From positions 1 to 29,395 of the forward strand of contig DASSNC010000024.1 of NCBI GenBank assembly GCA_035688305.1: a DNA stretch of 29,395 nt, in the 5' to 3' direction. This document shows positions 1-7,931 of this stretch, piece by piece (the first letter of the stretch is position 1; the number at the start of each line of letters is the position of its first letter). A program made the translations under genes and the position numbers. A model generated the notes under the pieces. That model did no database searches. It was not told the DNA's origin and was given only the letters and a program-made list of their open reading frames with translations. The stretch comes from 66-474 sp035688305 (lineage in GTDB: Bacteria > Pseudomonadota > Gammaproteobacteria > Xanthomonadales > Rhodanobacteraceae).

Positions 1-1
1 G

Positions 2-280
2 AGTTGCGCGGATGCACGCCTGGATCTGTCCGGGCGCGCGTATTTCCTGTTCGATGGGCGCTTTCCGCGTGACCGCGTCGGCGGCTTGCCGACTGAACTG
101 GTACCGCACTTTTTCCGTTCGCTTGCCGAGGCACTGGGCGCGAACCTGCACCTTGCCGTGCGGGGCGACAACGCGCACCACATGGTCGAGGCATGTTTCA
201 AGGTCGTCGCGCGTACGTTGCGGCAGGCGCTGCGGCGCGAAGGTGACGCGCTGCCCAGTACCAAGGGCGTGCTGGCATGA
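2..280 (+). CDS. hisB: Imidazoleglycerol-phosphate dehydratase, C-terminal part (partial)
   Basis: This is the 3' end of hisB; the gene enters from the left edge and the first full codon is at position 2. The visible 92 residues match the C-terminal half of the IGP dehydratase domain: a DLSGRAYFLFDG segment, PTELVPHFFRSLAEALGANLH, and the metal-binding NAHHMVEACFK motif that ligates Mn2+ at the active site. The enzyme dehydrates imidazole-glycerol phosphate to imidazole-acetol phosphate in histidine synthesis. In gammaproteobacteria HisB usually carries an N-terminal histidinol-phosphatase domain, but that part lies outside the window and cannot be judged. The stop codon overlaps the start of hisH (ATGA), which suggests translational coupling. 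Confidence 0.96.
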   Translation, partial: SCADARLDLSGRAYFLFDGRFPRDRVGGLPTELVPHFFRSLAEALGANLHLAVRGDNAHHMVEACFKVVARTLRQALRREGDALPSTKGVLA

Positions 281-867
281 GCGTGGTTTTGGTCGATGCC
301 GGCGGCGCCAACATCGGCTCGCTGCGCTACGCATTGCAGCGCTTGGGGGTTGAGGCGCAGTTGACGGCTGACGCCACCGCCATTCGCGCCGCCTCGCATG
401 TGATCCTGCCCGGCGTGGGCGCCGCAGCGGCAGGCATGGCACGCCTTCGGGAGCTGGCTCTGGTCGACGTCCTGCGTGCGCTGACCCAACCGGTGCTGGG
501 CGTGTGCCTGGGCATGCAGCTGCTCTGCAGGCATTCGGACGAAGGTGACGTCGATGGCCTTGGTGTGATCGACGTACCGGTGCGGCGCATGTCCGGCGGC
601 GCCGGAGTGCGGGTGCCGCACATGGGCTGGAATCGCGTGCGGGCTGGTTCGCCGCATCCGCTGCTGCAACCGGATGCCGCTGATGGCTGGGCCTATTTCG
701 TGCACGGGTACGCCGTGCCGGTGTGTGGCGTGACGCTTGCGACCAGCGATCACGGTACGCCATTTTCTGCGGCGATCGGTCACGGAAATTTTTTGGGAGT
801 GCAGTACCATCCGGAGCGGTCTGCCGGGTTGGGGGCGGCCCTCTTGCGCAACTTCCTGACGTTATGA
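277..867 (+). CDS. hisH: Imidazole glycerol phosphate synthase, glutaminase subunit
   Basis: HisH is the class I glutamine amidotransferase subunit that supplies ammonia to HisF. The 196-residue product has the usual family length. The nucleophile elbow GVCLGMQLL places the catalytic Cys at residue 77, and the QYHPE motif gives His178 and Glu180, so the triad is complete. The oxyanion-side PGVGAA segment is at residues 45-50. The ATG overlaps the hisB stop by 4 nt and the gene's own stop overlaps the hisA start by 4 nt, which fixes both ends. It should form a heterodimer with the HisF encoded 0.7 kb downstream. Confidence 0.97.
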   Translation: MSVVLVDAGGANIGSLRYALQRLGVEAQLTADATAIRAASHVILPGVGAAAAGMARLRELALVDVLRALTQPVLGVCLGMQLLCRHSDEGDVDGLGVIDVPVRRMSGGAGVRVPHMGWNRVRAGSPHPLLQPDAADGWAYFVHGYAVPVCGVTLATSDHGTPFSAAIGHGNFLGVQYHPERSAGLGAALLRNFLTL

Positions 868-1595
868 CCTTCCAGGTGATTCCAGCGATCGACTTGCGGG
901 GCGGCCGGGTAGTGCGGCTGCGGCAAGGCGACTATGCGCACGAGACGGTGTTTGCCGTCAAACCGCTGGAACTCGCGCAGCGCTACGCCGACAGCGGCGT
1001 GCAATGGTTGCATGTGGTGGACCTCGATGGCGCACGCTCGGGCCGCTTTGAGAATGTCGCTGCGATCGAAGCCATCGCACGCGCTGGCCGCTTGCAGGTG
1101 CAGGCTGGCGGCGGCGTACGCACTACCGACGATTTGCGGCGACTGTATTCCGCCGGCGTGTCGCGCGCGGTGGTAGGCAGCCTTGCGGTGGAGGATCCCT
1201 ACGCTACGGCAATCTGGATCACACAGTTTGGCCCCGACAAGTTGGTGCTGGCCCTGGACGTCCGCTACCAGGCCGGGACCTGGCGCTTGCCGGTGCATGG
1301 CTGGACCGAGGACTCGCTGGTCACACTTGAAAATCTTGCCGCGCATTACCAACGCGCTGGCGCCAAACACGTCCTGTGCACCGACATCGAGCGTGACGGC
1401 ATGCTGTCCGGGTTCAATCTTGATTTGTATCGCGTGTTGCGCGCACTGGCGCCGGACTTTGAAATCCAGGCGTCCGGCGGCGCCTGCACGCTGGACGACA
1501 TCCGCCAAGTACGCGACTCGGGCGTGCGCAGCGTGATCGTTGGGCGCGCCTTGCTGGAAGGCAAATTCGCGCTGCAGGATGCACTGCGATGCTGA
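864..1595 (+). CDS. hisA: Phosphoribosylformimino-5-aminoimidazole carboxamide ribotide isomerase
   Basis: HisA catalyses the Amadori rearrangement of ProFAR to PRFAR. The 243-residue TIM barrel begins VIPAIDLRGGRVVRL, with the catalytic base Asp10, and has LALDVR later with Asp132 as the likely general acid. Phosphate-binding loops AGGGVRT (81-87) and QASGGACTLDD (202-212) are intact. The frame stays open 141 nt further upstream inside hisH, but the start at 864 gives the family N-terminus and an ATGA overlap with hisH, so it is preferred. The stop lies 7 nt inside hisF. The half-barrel symmetry shared with HisF is visible in the paired glycine-rich loops. Confidence 0.97.
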   Translation: MTFQVIPAIDLRGGRVVRLRQGDYAHETVFAVKPLELAQRYADSGVQWLHVVDLDGARSGRFENVAAIEAIARAGRLQVQAGGGVRTTDDLRRLYSAGVSRAVVGSLAVEDPYATAIWITQFGPDKLVLALDVRYQAGTWRLPVHGWTEDSLVTLENLAAHYQRAGAKHVLCTDIERDGMLSGFNLDLYRVLRALAPDFEIQASGGACTLDDIRQVRDSGVRSVIVGRALLEGKFALQDALRC

Positions 1596-2359
1596 GCCGC
1601 CGCATCATTCCATGCCTTGATGTGCGCGATGGCAAGGTGCTCAAGGGCGTGCGTTTCCGCGACCACGTGGTGGTGGGTGACATCGTCGATCTCGCCCTGC
1701 GCTATCGCGATGAGGGCGCCGATGAGCTGGTGTTCTACGACATTTCGGCGAGCCCCGATGGCCGTAGTGTCGATGTTGCCTGGGTGGAGCGCGTGGGGCG
1801 CGAACTGGATATCCCGTTTTGCGTTGCCGGTGGCGTGCGCAGCGTCGCCGATGCGCGCGCCGTGCTGTACGCCGGCGCCGACAAGATCTCGATCAATTCG
1901 CCCGCGCTGGAACGCCCCGACCTGATCGGCGAGCTGGCCGCGGCCTTCGGCGAGCAATGCGTGGTGGTGGGCGTCGACTCGTTGCGCGATGCGGATGGTG
2001 AGTGGCGCGTGCGCCAATACAGTGGCGATCCCGGGCGGACCCTTGCGTCAACGCGGCGCACGCTGGACTGGATCACCGAAGCGCAGGACCGTGGTGCGGG
2101 TGAGATTGTCCTCAATTGCATGGGTAGCGACGGCGTGCGTGAAGGTTACGACCTTGAGCAATTACGGGCGGCGCGCGCGCTCTGCCACGTGCCGCTGGTG
2201 GCGTCGGGCGGGGCAGGGATACGCGATCACTTCCTTGCCGCATTCACCGAAGCCGATGTGGATGGCGCGCTGGCCGCGAGCGTTTTCCACTCGGGCGAGA
2301 TCGCCATTCCGGGCTTGAAGCAATGGTTGCACGGGCAGCACGTGGCGGTGCGGCTGTGA
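1589..2359 (+). CDS. hisF: Imidazole glycerol phosphate synthase, cyclase subunit
   Basis: HisF is the cyclase half of IGP synthase. It uses ammonia channelled from HisH to convert PRFAR into imidazole-glycerol phosphate and AICAR. The protein is 256 residues, a typical length, and starts MLSRRIIPCLDVRDGKVLKGV. The catalytic pair Asp11 and Asp130 (in VVVGVDSL) is present, as are the AGGVRS and SGGAGIRDHF phosphate loops. It overlaps hisA by 7 nt and hisIE by 4 nt (GTGA). Confidence 0.97.
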   Translation: MLSRRIIPCLDVRDGKVLKGVRFRDHVVVGDIVDLALRYRDEGADELVFYDISASPDGRSVDVAWVERVGRELDIPFCVAGGVRSVADARAVLYAGADKISINSPALERPDLIGELAAAFGEQCVVVGVDSLRDADGEWRVRQYSGDPGRTLASTRRTLDWITEAQDRGAGEIVLNCMGSDGVREGYDLEQLRAARALCHVPLVASGGAGIRDHFLAAFTEADVDGALAASVFHSGEIAIPGLKQWLHGQHVAVRL

Positions 2360-2994
2360 GCGGCGTTGCCGAAAATCGCGCCGGCGAGGGTTTCGATGGT
2401 CTCGACTGGGCCAAGGGCGACGGGCTGTTGCCGGCTGTCGTGCAGCATTGGCGCACGGGCGAGGTGCTGATGCTCGCTTACATGAATGCCGAAGCGTTGG
2501 CCGAAACCCGTCGCAGCGGGCGGGCCACTTTTTTCAGCCGCAGCAGGCAGCGGCAGTGGACCAAGGGGGAAACGTCCGGGCACTTCCTGGAGGTGAAGGC
2601 CATTGGCGTCGATTGCGACCGCGACACCTTGCTGATTTCTGCGCAGCCGCACGGGCCGACTTGTCACCTCGGTACGTCAAGTTGTTTTGGATCGGGCGCG
2701 TGCCCGCCGCTGGCGTTTCTGGCCGAACTCGACGAATTGATCGCGGCGCGCGCAACCGAGCGGCCGGATGGCAGCTACACGGCGAGCCTATTCGAGGCCG
2801 GGATCAGGCGGATCGCGCAGAAGGTCGGCGAAGAGGGTGTCGAAACCGCACTGGCGGCGGTGGTGCAGGATGACGCTGCCCTGCTCGGCGAAGCCGCGGA
2901 CCTGATCTACCACCTGACGGTGCTGCTGCGTGCACGCGGCAAGTCGTTGGCGGATGTGGCGGACGTCCTGGCGCAGCGGCACGCAAGCGCCTGA
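2356..2994 (+). CDS. hisIE: Bifunctional phosphoribosyl-AMP cyclohydrolase / phosphoribosyl-ATP pyrophosphatase
   Basis: This 212-residue fusion catalyses the second and third steps of histidine synthesis. The N-terminal cyclohydrolase (about residues 15-110) shows the metal-binding stretch VDCDRDTLLISAQPHGPTCH and the tail GTSSCFG. The C-terminal MazG-like pyrophosphatase (about 120-205) shows KVGEEGVETALAA and GEAADLIYHL. I chose the GTG at 2356 because it overlaps the hisF stop (GTGA), in line with the other junctions of the operon; an upstream ATG at 2323 would run 37 nt into hisF. The gene closes the visible operon and converges on the kinase gene with a 5-nt gap. Confidence 0.95.
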   Translation: MSGVAENRAGEGFDGLDWAKGDGLLPAVVQHWRTGEVLMLAYMNAEALAETRRSGRATFFSRSRQRQWTKGETSGHFLEVKAIGVDCDRDTLLISAQPHGPTCHLGTSSCFGSGACPPLAFLAELDELIAARATERPDGSYTASLFEAGIRRIAQKVGEEGVETALAAVVQDDAALLGEAADLIYHLTVLLRARGKSLADVADVLAQRHASA

Positions 2995-3004
2995 CGCGGT
3001 CAGG
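2990..3004. terminator. Small palindrome containing both convergent stop codons
   Basis: CCTGAC-GCG-GTCAGG is a perfect 6-bp stem with a 3-nt loop. The TGA of hisIE sits in its left arm, and the stop of the convergent kinase gene sits in its right arm. No T-run follows on either strand, so a classic intrinsic terminator is doubtful. Confidence 0.3.
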
Positions 3005-4082
3005 GCACCAGCGCCTGCAGGTCATCGGCCGCGGCCGTCAGCGCAGCGTACAAGGTGAACTGGTTGCGCGCGCGCTCGAGGTTGTGCCCGGCATGGGTAA
3101 CGCGGAAATAGCGGTCACCGTCGAGGTGATCGGTGAGAAAGCGCAGGCCGATGACGCCGGTGATGAGTCTTGCGGCGAACACCAGGTTGTTGCGCTCCAG
3201 CCTTGTCAGCATTGCCCCGCAACCTTCCAGGTAGCCACGTGCCAGCGCCGAGAAATGCTCGTGGCGCACCCGCACTTGCCCAAGCTCGGTGGAATCTTCG
3301 GGAACGGGGCTCAACATCGTGCGCGCCATGTCACCAAAGTCGAACAGCAGCGTGCCGCGCATCACGGTATCCAGATCGACCACGCAAGTGGCGCGGCCGG
3401 TGCTGCCGAACAACAGGTTGTTGAGCTTGCAATCGTTGTGGGTGATGCGCACTGGCAAGCCTTGCCGCTGCAACTGGTGCCAGTGGCTGAGGACATCGTC
3501 GAACGCAAGCGCTGCCGCGCACGTATCGGTGCACTCCCATGCGCGCTCGGCGCGATCGGCGACCAGGGCCGTGCGGAAAGCCTCGAAACGCCGCACCGGG
3601 TCATGGAAGCGCGGAATCACATCGCTGATTGCGTGCACGTCGACGTCGGCCAATGCCGCCGCGAAAGCGCCGAATCCGCGGCCTGCTTCATGGACAAGAT
3701 CGGGCGTGCCGGCAATATCGAAGGTGGTGGTGTCGGGGACATGGTCGTACATCCGCCACCAGCTGCCGTCTGCCAACACCGCAGCGGGGTCGCCCGCCAG
3801 CGTCGGCACCAGTTCGAGTACGGCATAGTCGTAATGGCCGGCCGCGCGCTTGCGGCCGAGGTGTGCTGTGACCGTGTGGCAATTGCGCATCACCAGCGCC
3901 GGATCACGGAACACCTGCGTATTGAGGCATTGCAGCACGCGCTTGCGGCCGTCGTCGGTGACCAGCAAGGTACGGTTGATCAGACCGTTGCCAAGCGGCT
4001 CGAAGTGCGCGTGCGGGCTGAGGCCCCAGGCTTCCGCGAGGCCGTTGCGGACCGCAAGGTCAAGCTCGACGGTGGCGTTCAT
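3000..4082 (-). CDS. APH-fold sugar kinase (N-acetylhexosamine 1-kinase-like)
   Basis: A 360-residue protein of the aminoglycoside phosphotransferase/choline-kinase fold. The catalytic loop THNDCKLNNLL (Asp217) and the metal-binding VVDLDTV / DFGD region (236-251) are intact. The N-terminal GNGLINRTLLV, QCLNTQVF and VMRNCHTVTAHL stretches resemble NahK/LnpB N-acetylhexosamine 1-kinases rather than antibiotic kinases. The likely reaction is ATP-dependent anomeric phosphorylation of a sugar; the exact sugar cannot be read from sequence. The start overlaps the stop of the preceding nucleotidyltransferase by 4 nt (ATGA), and a sugar-1-phosphate made here would be that enzyme's natural substrate. 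An upstream in-frame extension lies inside the neighbour and is rejected. Confidence 0.82.
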   Translation of the reverse strand: MNATVELDLAVRNGLAEAWGLSPHAHFEPLGNGLINRTLLVTDDGRKRVLQCLNTQVFRDPALVMRNCHTVTAHLGRKRAAGHYDYAVLELVPTLAGDPAAVLADGSWWRMYDHVPDTTTFDIAGTPDLVHEAGRGFGAFAAALADVDVHAISDVIPRFHDPVRRFEAFRTALVADRAERAWECTDTCAAALAFDDVLSHWHQLQRQGLPVRITHNDCKLNNLLFGSTGRATCVVDLDTVMRGTLLFDFGDMARTMLSPVPEDSTELGQVRVRHEHFSALARGYLEGCGAMLTRLERNNLVFAARLITGVIGLRFLTDHLDGDRYFRVTHAGHNLERARNQFTLYAALTAAADDLQALVP

Positions 4083-4990
4083 GCGCGCGGCCACAGCGGC
4101 GTCGGATAGGTTCCCGCAGCATGCCAACCCGCGATGGCGGTGGCCACCTGCTTGCGATCGTCGGCATAGGTGAGGCCAAGCCAATGGTTGTCGGTCGGCA
4201 GCACCGACAGTGGCTGGCGATGCGTGCCCAGATGCGTCGTGATCGCGTGTGGCAGGAAGAACTCGTCGCGTTCGCCTGCCGCTGCGAGGAACGCGCGCAA
4301 CCCGGCGTCGAGGTCAGGGAACAGCGCGGGCGTGAGTCCCCAGCAGTTCAGCGAAACCACGCTGTCGCCAGCGAGCGGTTGAAGTGAGCCATCCGGCGCG
4401 GTACCGCTGATGGTGCCGATGTGGTCACGCACGATGCCGAGGTACTCGCTGACGTCGACGAGATGACCATTGGCATCAACGCGGCATACGCCGCGATTGA
4501 CCGCACCGTGCGCGGACAGCGTCTGGTCGAGGCGGTAGCCGACCATGGCCGGATCGTCGCTGCGGCGGAAGTGAGTGGCGAGCAGCGCGAACGCATCGCG
4601 GCCGTAGTAGTCATCCGCGTTGATGACCGCGTAGGGGCCGTGCAGCAGCGGCGCGCAACACCACAGCGCATGCCCGGTGCCGAGCGGCTTGCTGCGGTTT
4701 TCCGGAATTTTGCAGCCATCGGGAATGTTGTCGAAACTCTGTACGACGAACTGCAATTGCGCGCGGCCCGCGAGGTGCGGCGCAAGACGCGCGTTCAGCA
4801 TGTCGCGTGAGTCGGCGCGGATCACCATCACGACTTGCGTGAAGCCTGCCGCAAGCGCGTCGTGGATCGCGTATTCCAGCAGCCACTCGCCATCCGGGCC
4901 GATCCCGGCGGTTTGCTTGGATGCGCCGTAACGGCTGCCGAGACCGGCGGCCAGGATGACCAGGGCAAGCGGATGTTGCGTCGGATTCAA
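4079..4990 (-). CDS. Sugar-1-phosphate nucleotidyltransferase family protein
   Basis: A 303-residue GT-A-like nucleotidyltransferase. The signature LAAGLGSRYGASKQ (13-26) is the nucleotide-binding loop, PLGTGHALWCC contacts the base/sugar, and INADDYYG carries the Mg2+-binding Asp. It should join an NTP to a sugar-1-phosphate with release of pyrophosphate. No ATG lies between the upstream stop and the first conserved motif. I therefore chose the TTG at 4990, which overlaps the C13 peptidase stop as TTGA; the frame is open further upstream but only within that gene. With the kinase downstream it forms a two-step sugar activation (salvage) pair. The sugar specificity is unknown. Confidence 0.82.
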   Translation of the reverse strand: MNPTQHPLALVILAAGLGSRYGASKQTAGIGPDGEWLLEYAIHDALAAGFTQVVMVIRADSRDMLNARLAPHLAGRAQLQFVVQSFDNIPDGCKIPENRSKPLGTGHALWCCAPLLHGPYAVINADDYYGRDAFALLATHFRRSDDPAMVGYRLDQTLSAHGAVNRGVCRVDANGHLVDVSEYLGIVRDHIGTISGTAPDGSLQPLAGDSVVSLNCWGLTPALFPDLDAGLRAFLAAAGERDEFFLPHAITTHLGTHRQPLSVLPTDNHWLGLTYADDRKQVATAIAGWHAAGTYPTPLWPRA

Positions 4991-5904
4991 TGCGTCGCGC
5001 CTGTCGGTTTGCGGGCTGCGGGCGTGAACGGCACGGCCGGTCCCGGCGTGAAACCACTGCGCCAACGGTCGAGTTGCGCGCCGATGCCGGCGCCGGCAGA
5101 GATTTGCGGATCGGACGCCTGGTAGCCATCGTGGTGCTCCCACGCGGCCACTTGCACCTTGGCCATCGTGAAGGCTTTGCGGAAATTGTCGGTCTTGTTC
5201 AAGGCATCGACGAGGAATGCATGTCCGAACCAGGTGAGTTCGGATTGTTCGCCGCAGCCGAACGATGAGCGATCGCTTCGGGCGGCGGTGATGATCATGT
5301 TGTCCGCCGATTCGAGCGGCGGGATGAAGCCCCCCGAATAGCAGGCGTTGACGATCACCACTTTGTACTTGAAGGGATGCTCGGCAAGGATGCCGGGCAG
5401 GTCGCTGGCACCGATCTGGTCCAGTGGCAGCGGATCCATGTCCACCAGCAGGGTGTGGTCTTCGCTGCCGTGGGTGGTGAAGTACACCAGCAGGATGTCC
5501 TGCTTGAGGTCCATCTTCGCGGCGACGGCGGCGAGCGCATCTTCAAGATTGCTCCAGGTCGCCAAGGGTCGCGTACTCAAGGATGCCGGGTTGTTCTCCA
5601 GCACCAGCACGTGGCCCTTTGCGCCGAGCCGTTGCGAGAACAGCTTGTCGAAATACTCCGCTTCGTTGCGGAATACGTTCTCGCTGCCGTCACCCGCGAA
5701 CACGATCGCATACAGGTTCACCTTGCCGGGCGTGCGCGGCTTGAGTTGTGCGGCTTCCGCGTCCAGCAAGTCGGCCTGAGCGTAGAAGACCTGCTCGGGC
5801 GTGGGTGCGTTGGCAGGCCACGCGTCGGAGTCCGGCGTGTCGGCCGGTGCGGCCACGGCCAAAACTGCGAGCAGCAGCAACGCGATCGCGGTGAGCCATT
5901 TCAT
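4987..5904 (-). CDS. Legumain-like (peptidase family C13) exported cysteine protease
   Basis: A 305-residue protein with a hydrophobic Sec-type signal peptide (about residues 1-19, ending AVAA) and no lipobox cysteine. The core matches the caspase-like fold of family C13: the His loop LLVYFTTHGSEDH (His145) and the Cys loop VVIVNACYSGGF (Cys188), plus an early KVNLYAIVFAGDGSENVF strand. Both catalytic residues are present, so it may be an active protease at the periplasm or surface. Its substrate is unknown. The ATG overlaps the mtnC stop by 4 nt, and its stop overlaps the nucleotidyltransferase TTG, so it sits inside the operon. Legumains usually prefer Asn/Asp at P1; that is family knowledge, not shown here. 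Confidence 0.85.
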   Translation of the reverse strand: MKWLTAIALLLLAVLAVAAPADTPDSDAWPANAPTPEQVFYAQADLLDAEAAQLKPRTPGKVNLYAIVFAGDGSENVFRNEAEYFDKLFSQRLGAKGHVLVLENNPASLSTRPLATWSNLEDALAAVAAKMDLKQDILLVYFTTHGSEDHTLLVDMDPLPLDQIGASDLPGILAEHPFKYKVVIVNACYSGGFIPPLESADNMIITAARSDRSSFGCGEQSELTWFGHAFLVDALNKTDNFRKAFTMAKVQVAAWEHHDGYQASDPQISAGAGIGAQLDRWRSGFTPGPAVPFTPAARKPTGATH

Positions 5905-6602
5905 GCGAGGTGGATGGCGTCGAAATTGCCGACGCACGCATGCGCGTTGGGTTCCGTGCAGGCCTCCGGCGGCCGGCACAATTGCACGGTGGCCATGCCT
6001 GCGGCGTGGGCTGGGTCGAGCTCGGCGGCGATATCGGAGAGAAACACGATCGCGGGGGCGGGCAGCCCGATGGCAGCGGCGATCCGCTCGTAAGAGGCCG
6101 ACTCGCGCTTGCCGCCGGTTTCGGTATCGAACCAGCCGTCGATGAGCGGCGCCAGGTCGCCTGCTTCGGTATGGCCGAAGAACAGTTTCTGCGCCGGCAC
6201 GGAGCCGGACGAATACACGTACAGCCCCAAACCCTGAGCCTTCCACGCGCGCAGTCGGGCGGGTACCTCGGGATACACGTGTGCGCGGTAGGCGCCGGAC
6301 TCGTAGCCGGCCTTCCAGATCATGCCCTGCAGCGCTTTCAGTGGCGTGGCCTTGACGTCGGCGTCGATCCAGCCGAGCAGGGTGTCGATGACCCGCGGCG
6401 AATCGGGATCGCCGATGCCGGCGTCAGCCGCGGTGGCCGTCAGCCAGCGGCGCACCCCGGGGTCGTCCCGGTGCTCGGCGACGAACGCCGGAAGGTGTGC
6501 GCGCGCATACGGAAACAGCACGTCCTTGACGAACGTGATCGAGCTGGTGGTGCCTTCGATGTCGGTGAGGACGGCCCGGATGTCCGTGAGTTCCACGCTC
6601 AT
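5901..6602 (-). CDS. mtnC: Enolase-phosphatase E1 (2,3-diketo-5-methylthiopentyl-1-phosphate enolase-phosphatase)
   Basis: MtnC is a HAD-superfamily enzyme of the methionine salvage pathway that enolises and dephosphorylates diketo-methylthiopentyl phosphate to acireductone. The 233-residue product begins with motif I, AVLTDIEGTTSSITFVKDVLFPYA, giving Asp14 and Glu16. Motif II is YVYSSGSVPAQKLFFGHT, and motif III is IVFLSDIAAELDPAHAAGM. The length and N-terminus fit the family. It starts 8 nt after mtnD, and its stop overlaps the C13 peptidase start. Confidence 0.95.
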   Translation of the reverse strand: MSVELTDIRAVLTDIEGTTSSITFVKDVLFPYARAHLPAFVAEHRDDPGVRRWLTATAADAGIGDPDSPRVIDTLLGWIDADVKATPLKALQGMIWKAGYESGAYRAHVYPEVPARLRAWKAQGLGLYVYSSGSVPAQKLFFGHTEAGDLAPLIDGWFDTETGGKRESASYERIAAAIGLPAPAIVFLSDIAAELDPAHAAGMATVQLCRPPEACTEPNAHACVGNFDAIHLA

Positions 6603-6610
6603 GGGCGGCG

Positions 6611-7156
6611 TCAGTTCTGCAACCGGGGAAACCGCGCGGCGATGTCGTCACCGGTGAAGTTCGCGACCCACCCTTCCGGGTTGGTGAACAGGCGGATCGC
6701 GACGAAATGCGGGTTCGGTCCCATGTCGAACCAGTGCCGGGTGCCGTCGGGCACGCCGATCAGGTCGCCCTTCCCGCACAGGACGTCGTAGATGCGTTCG
6801 CCGATGTGCAGGGTGAACTGGCCTTGCCCGGCCACGAAGAAGCGCACTTCGTCTTCCGAATGGGTGTGTTCGGACAGGAATTTCTGGCGCAGGGCATCCT
6901 TCTGCGGATGGTCGGCGGTGAGCGAGATCACGTCGACGGCCTGGTAGCCCTTCTCGGCCTTCAGGCGTTCAATGTCGTCCGCATAGGCAGCGATGACTTC
7001 ATCCTGGCTCGCGCCCGGCTCGATCGGCTTGGCGGCCTCCCAGCGTTCGAAGCGCACGCCGACTTCGTCCAGTGCATGGGCGATCATGGCGTGGTCGAAC
7101 AGGGTGCCGATCGGGCGCGCGGGTTCATTCTGGGCATACACACGCAGGCGGCTCAT
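6611..7156 (-). CDS. mtnD: Acireductone dioxygenase
   Basis: MtnD is a cupin metalloenzyme that oxidises acireductone to the keto-acid precursor of methionine (Fe form) or to an off-pathway product with CO (Ni form). The 181-residue protein shows the metal site EHTHSEDEVRFFV with His97, His99 and Glu103, and the fourth ligand His141 in GTRHWFD; these numbers almost match the Klebsiella enzyme. Which metal is used cannot be seen. The ATG overlaps the mtnB stop by 4 nt. Confidence 0.96.
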   Translation of the reverse strand: MSRLRVYAQNEPARPIGTLFDHAMIAHALDEVGVRFERWEAAKPIEPGASQDEVIAAYADDIERLKAEKGYQAVDVISLTADHPQKDALRQKFLSEHTHSEDEVRFFVAGQGQFTLHIGERIYDVLCGKGDLIGVPDGTRHWFDMGPNPHFVAIRLFTNPEGWVANFTGDDIAARFPRLQN

Positions 7157-7806
7157 GGATTGACTCCGAGGCGTTTCAGATCGAGTTCGCAGGCCAGCAG
7201 GAATTCCAGCGCTTCAAGGTGGCGCTTCGCCTCGGCCATGCTGTGCCCCCAAGTGTAAAGGCCGTGGCCTTCGATGAGGTAGGTGTACAGGGGCTTGCCG
7301 GCATCGAGCCAGGCATCGACGCGCGCCTCGATGTCGGCCATCGCCTGCGAGTTGGGAAACACCGGCAGCACCAGTTCACTCTCGTGGGTGGTGTATCCGG
7401 TGATCGCCTTCTGCAGCTCCCAGCCGCGCAGCGTGATCGCGCCCGCGCGTGCGAACAACCGGGATGCGACCGTCTGGTTGTGCGAGTGGGTGTGCAACAC
7501 CGCGCCGGTCTCGGGCAAGTGGCGATAGAGCTGCAGGTGCAACGCCGTTTCCGCCGACGATTTCAAACCCGGATCGAGCGGGTGGCCGTCGAGGTCCACT
7601 GCCATCACGTCAGCGGGGGTGAGCGCGCCCTTGTCGCGTCCGGAGATCGTGACCGCGACGTGGGTAGCATCGATCCGCATCGAGAAATTGCTGCTCGTCG
7701 CGGGAGTCCAGCCGCGCGCCGCGAACTCGGCACCCGCGCGGGCGATTTCCACCCCGCAGGCGTGCAGGCGCTCGGTGAATCCGGATGGACGGGTTGCCAT
7801 GCTCAT
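7153..7806 (-). CDS. mtnB: Methylthioribulose-1-phosphate dehydratase
   Basis: MtnB is a class II aldolase-fold Zn enzyme that dehydrates methylthioribulose-1-phosphate. The 217-residue protein has ATSSNFSMR near residue 40, Glu86 in SAETALH, the metal-binding LHTHSHN (His105, His107) and GHGLYTWG (His181). I chose the ATG at 7806; a second ATG at 7800 is possible, and neither has a clear Shine-Dalgarno. The frame is open upstream to 8046, but that part runs antisense into the HiPIP gene. It is the first gene of the six-gene unit. mtnA, mtnK and mtnP are not in the window. Confidence 0.93.
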   Translation of the reverse strand: MSMATRPSGFTERLHACGVEIARAGAEFAARGWTPATSSNFSMRIDATHVAVTISGRDKGALTPADVMAVDLDGHPLDPGLKSSAETALHLQLYRHLPETGAVLHTHSHNQTVASRLFARAGAITLRGWELQKAITGYTTHESELVLPVFPNSQAMADIEARVDAWLDAGKPLYTYLIEGHGLYTWGHSMAEAKRHLEALEFLLACELDLKRLGVNP

Positions 7807-7830
7807 GCCGCGAGTTCGTTCAGGCCGCTG

Positions 7831-7857
7831 AATGTAGCATGCGGCCCGTGTCAACAA
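7831..7857 (-). promoter_or_regulatory. Candidate sigma-70 promoter of the mtnBDC unit
   Basis: On the minus strand the intergenic region holds TTGTTGACA followed by TACATT. Read as TTGTTG-N15-TACATT the spacing is short; with the better -35 TTGACA it is only 12 bp. It lies 25-50 nt ahead of mtnB. No SAM- or SAH-riboswitch pattern was recognised in the short leader. Confidence 0.35.
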
Positions 7858-7931
7858 TTCACGCCGGCGTGCCCGGCAGGCGCTAAGATGGCGCGGTGCC
7901 CGTGTGTGTTCATCAGGAGAGGAGTACCGAC

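Noticed and set aside
3084..4109. Long plus-strand open frame antisense to the sugar kinase
   Set aside because: It lies wholly opposite a gene with intact catalytic motifs and shows no family motif; it is a GC-driven shadow frame.
7807..7931. SAM-type riboswitch ahead of mtnB
   Set aside because: The leader is under 60 nt and shows no recognisable aptamer stems; the divergent HiPIP occupies the rest.
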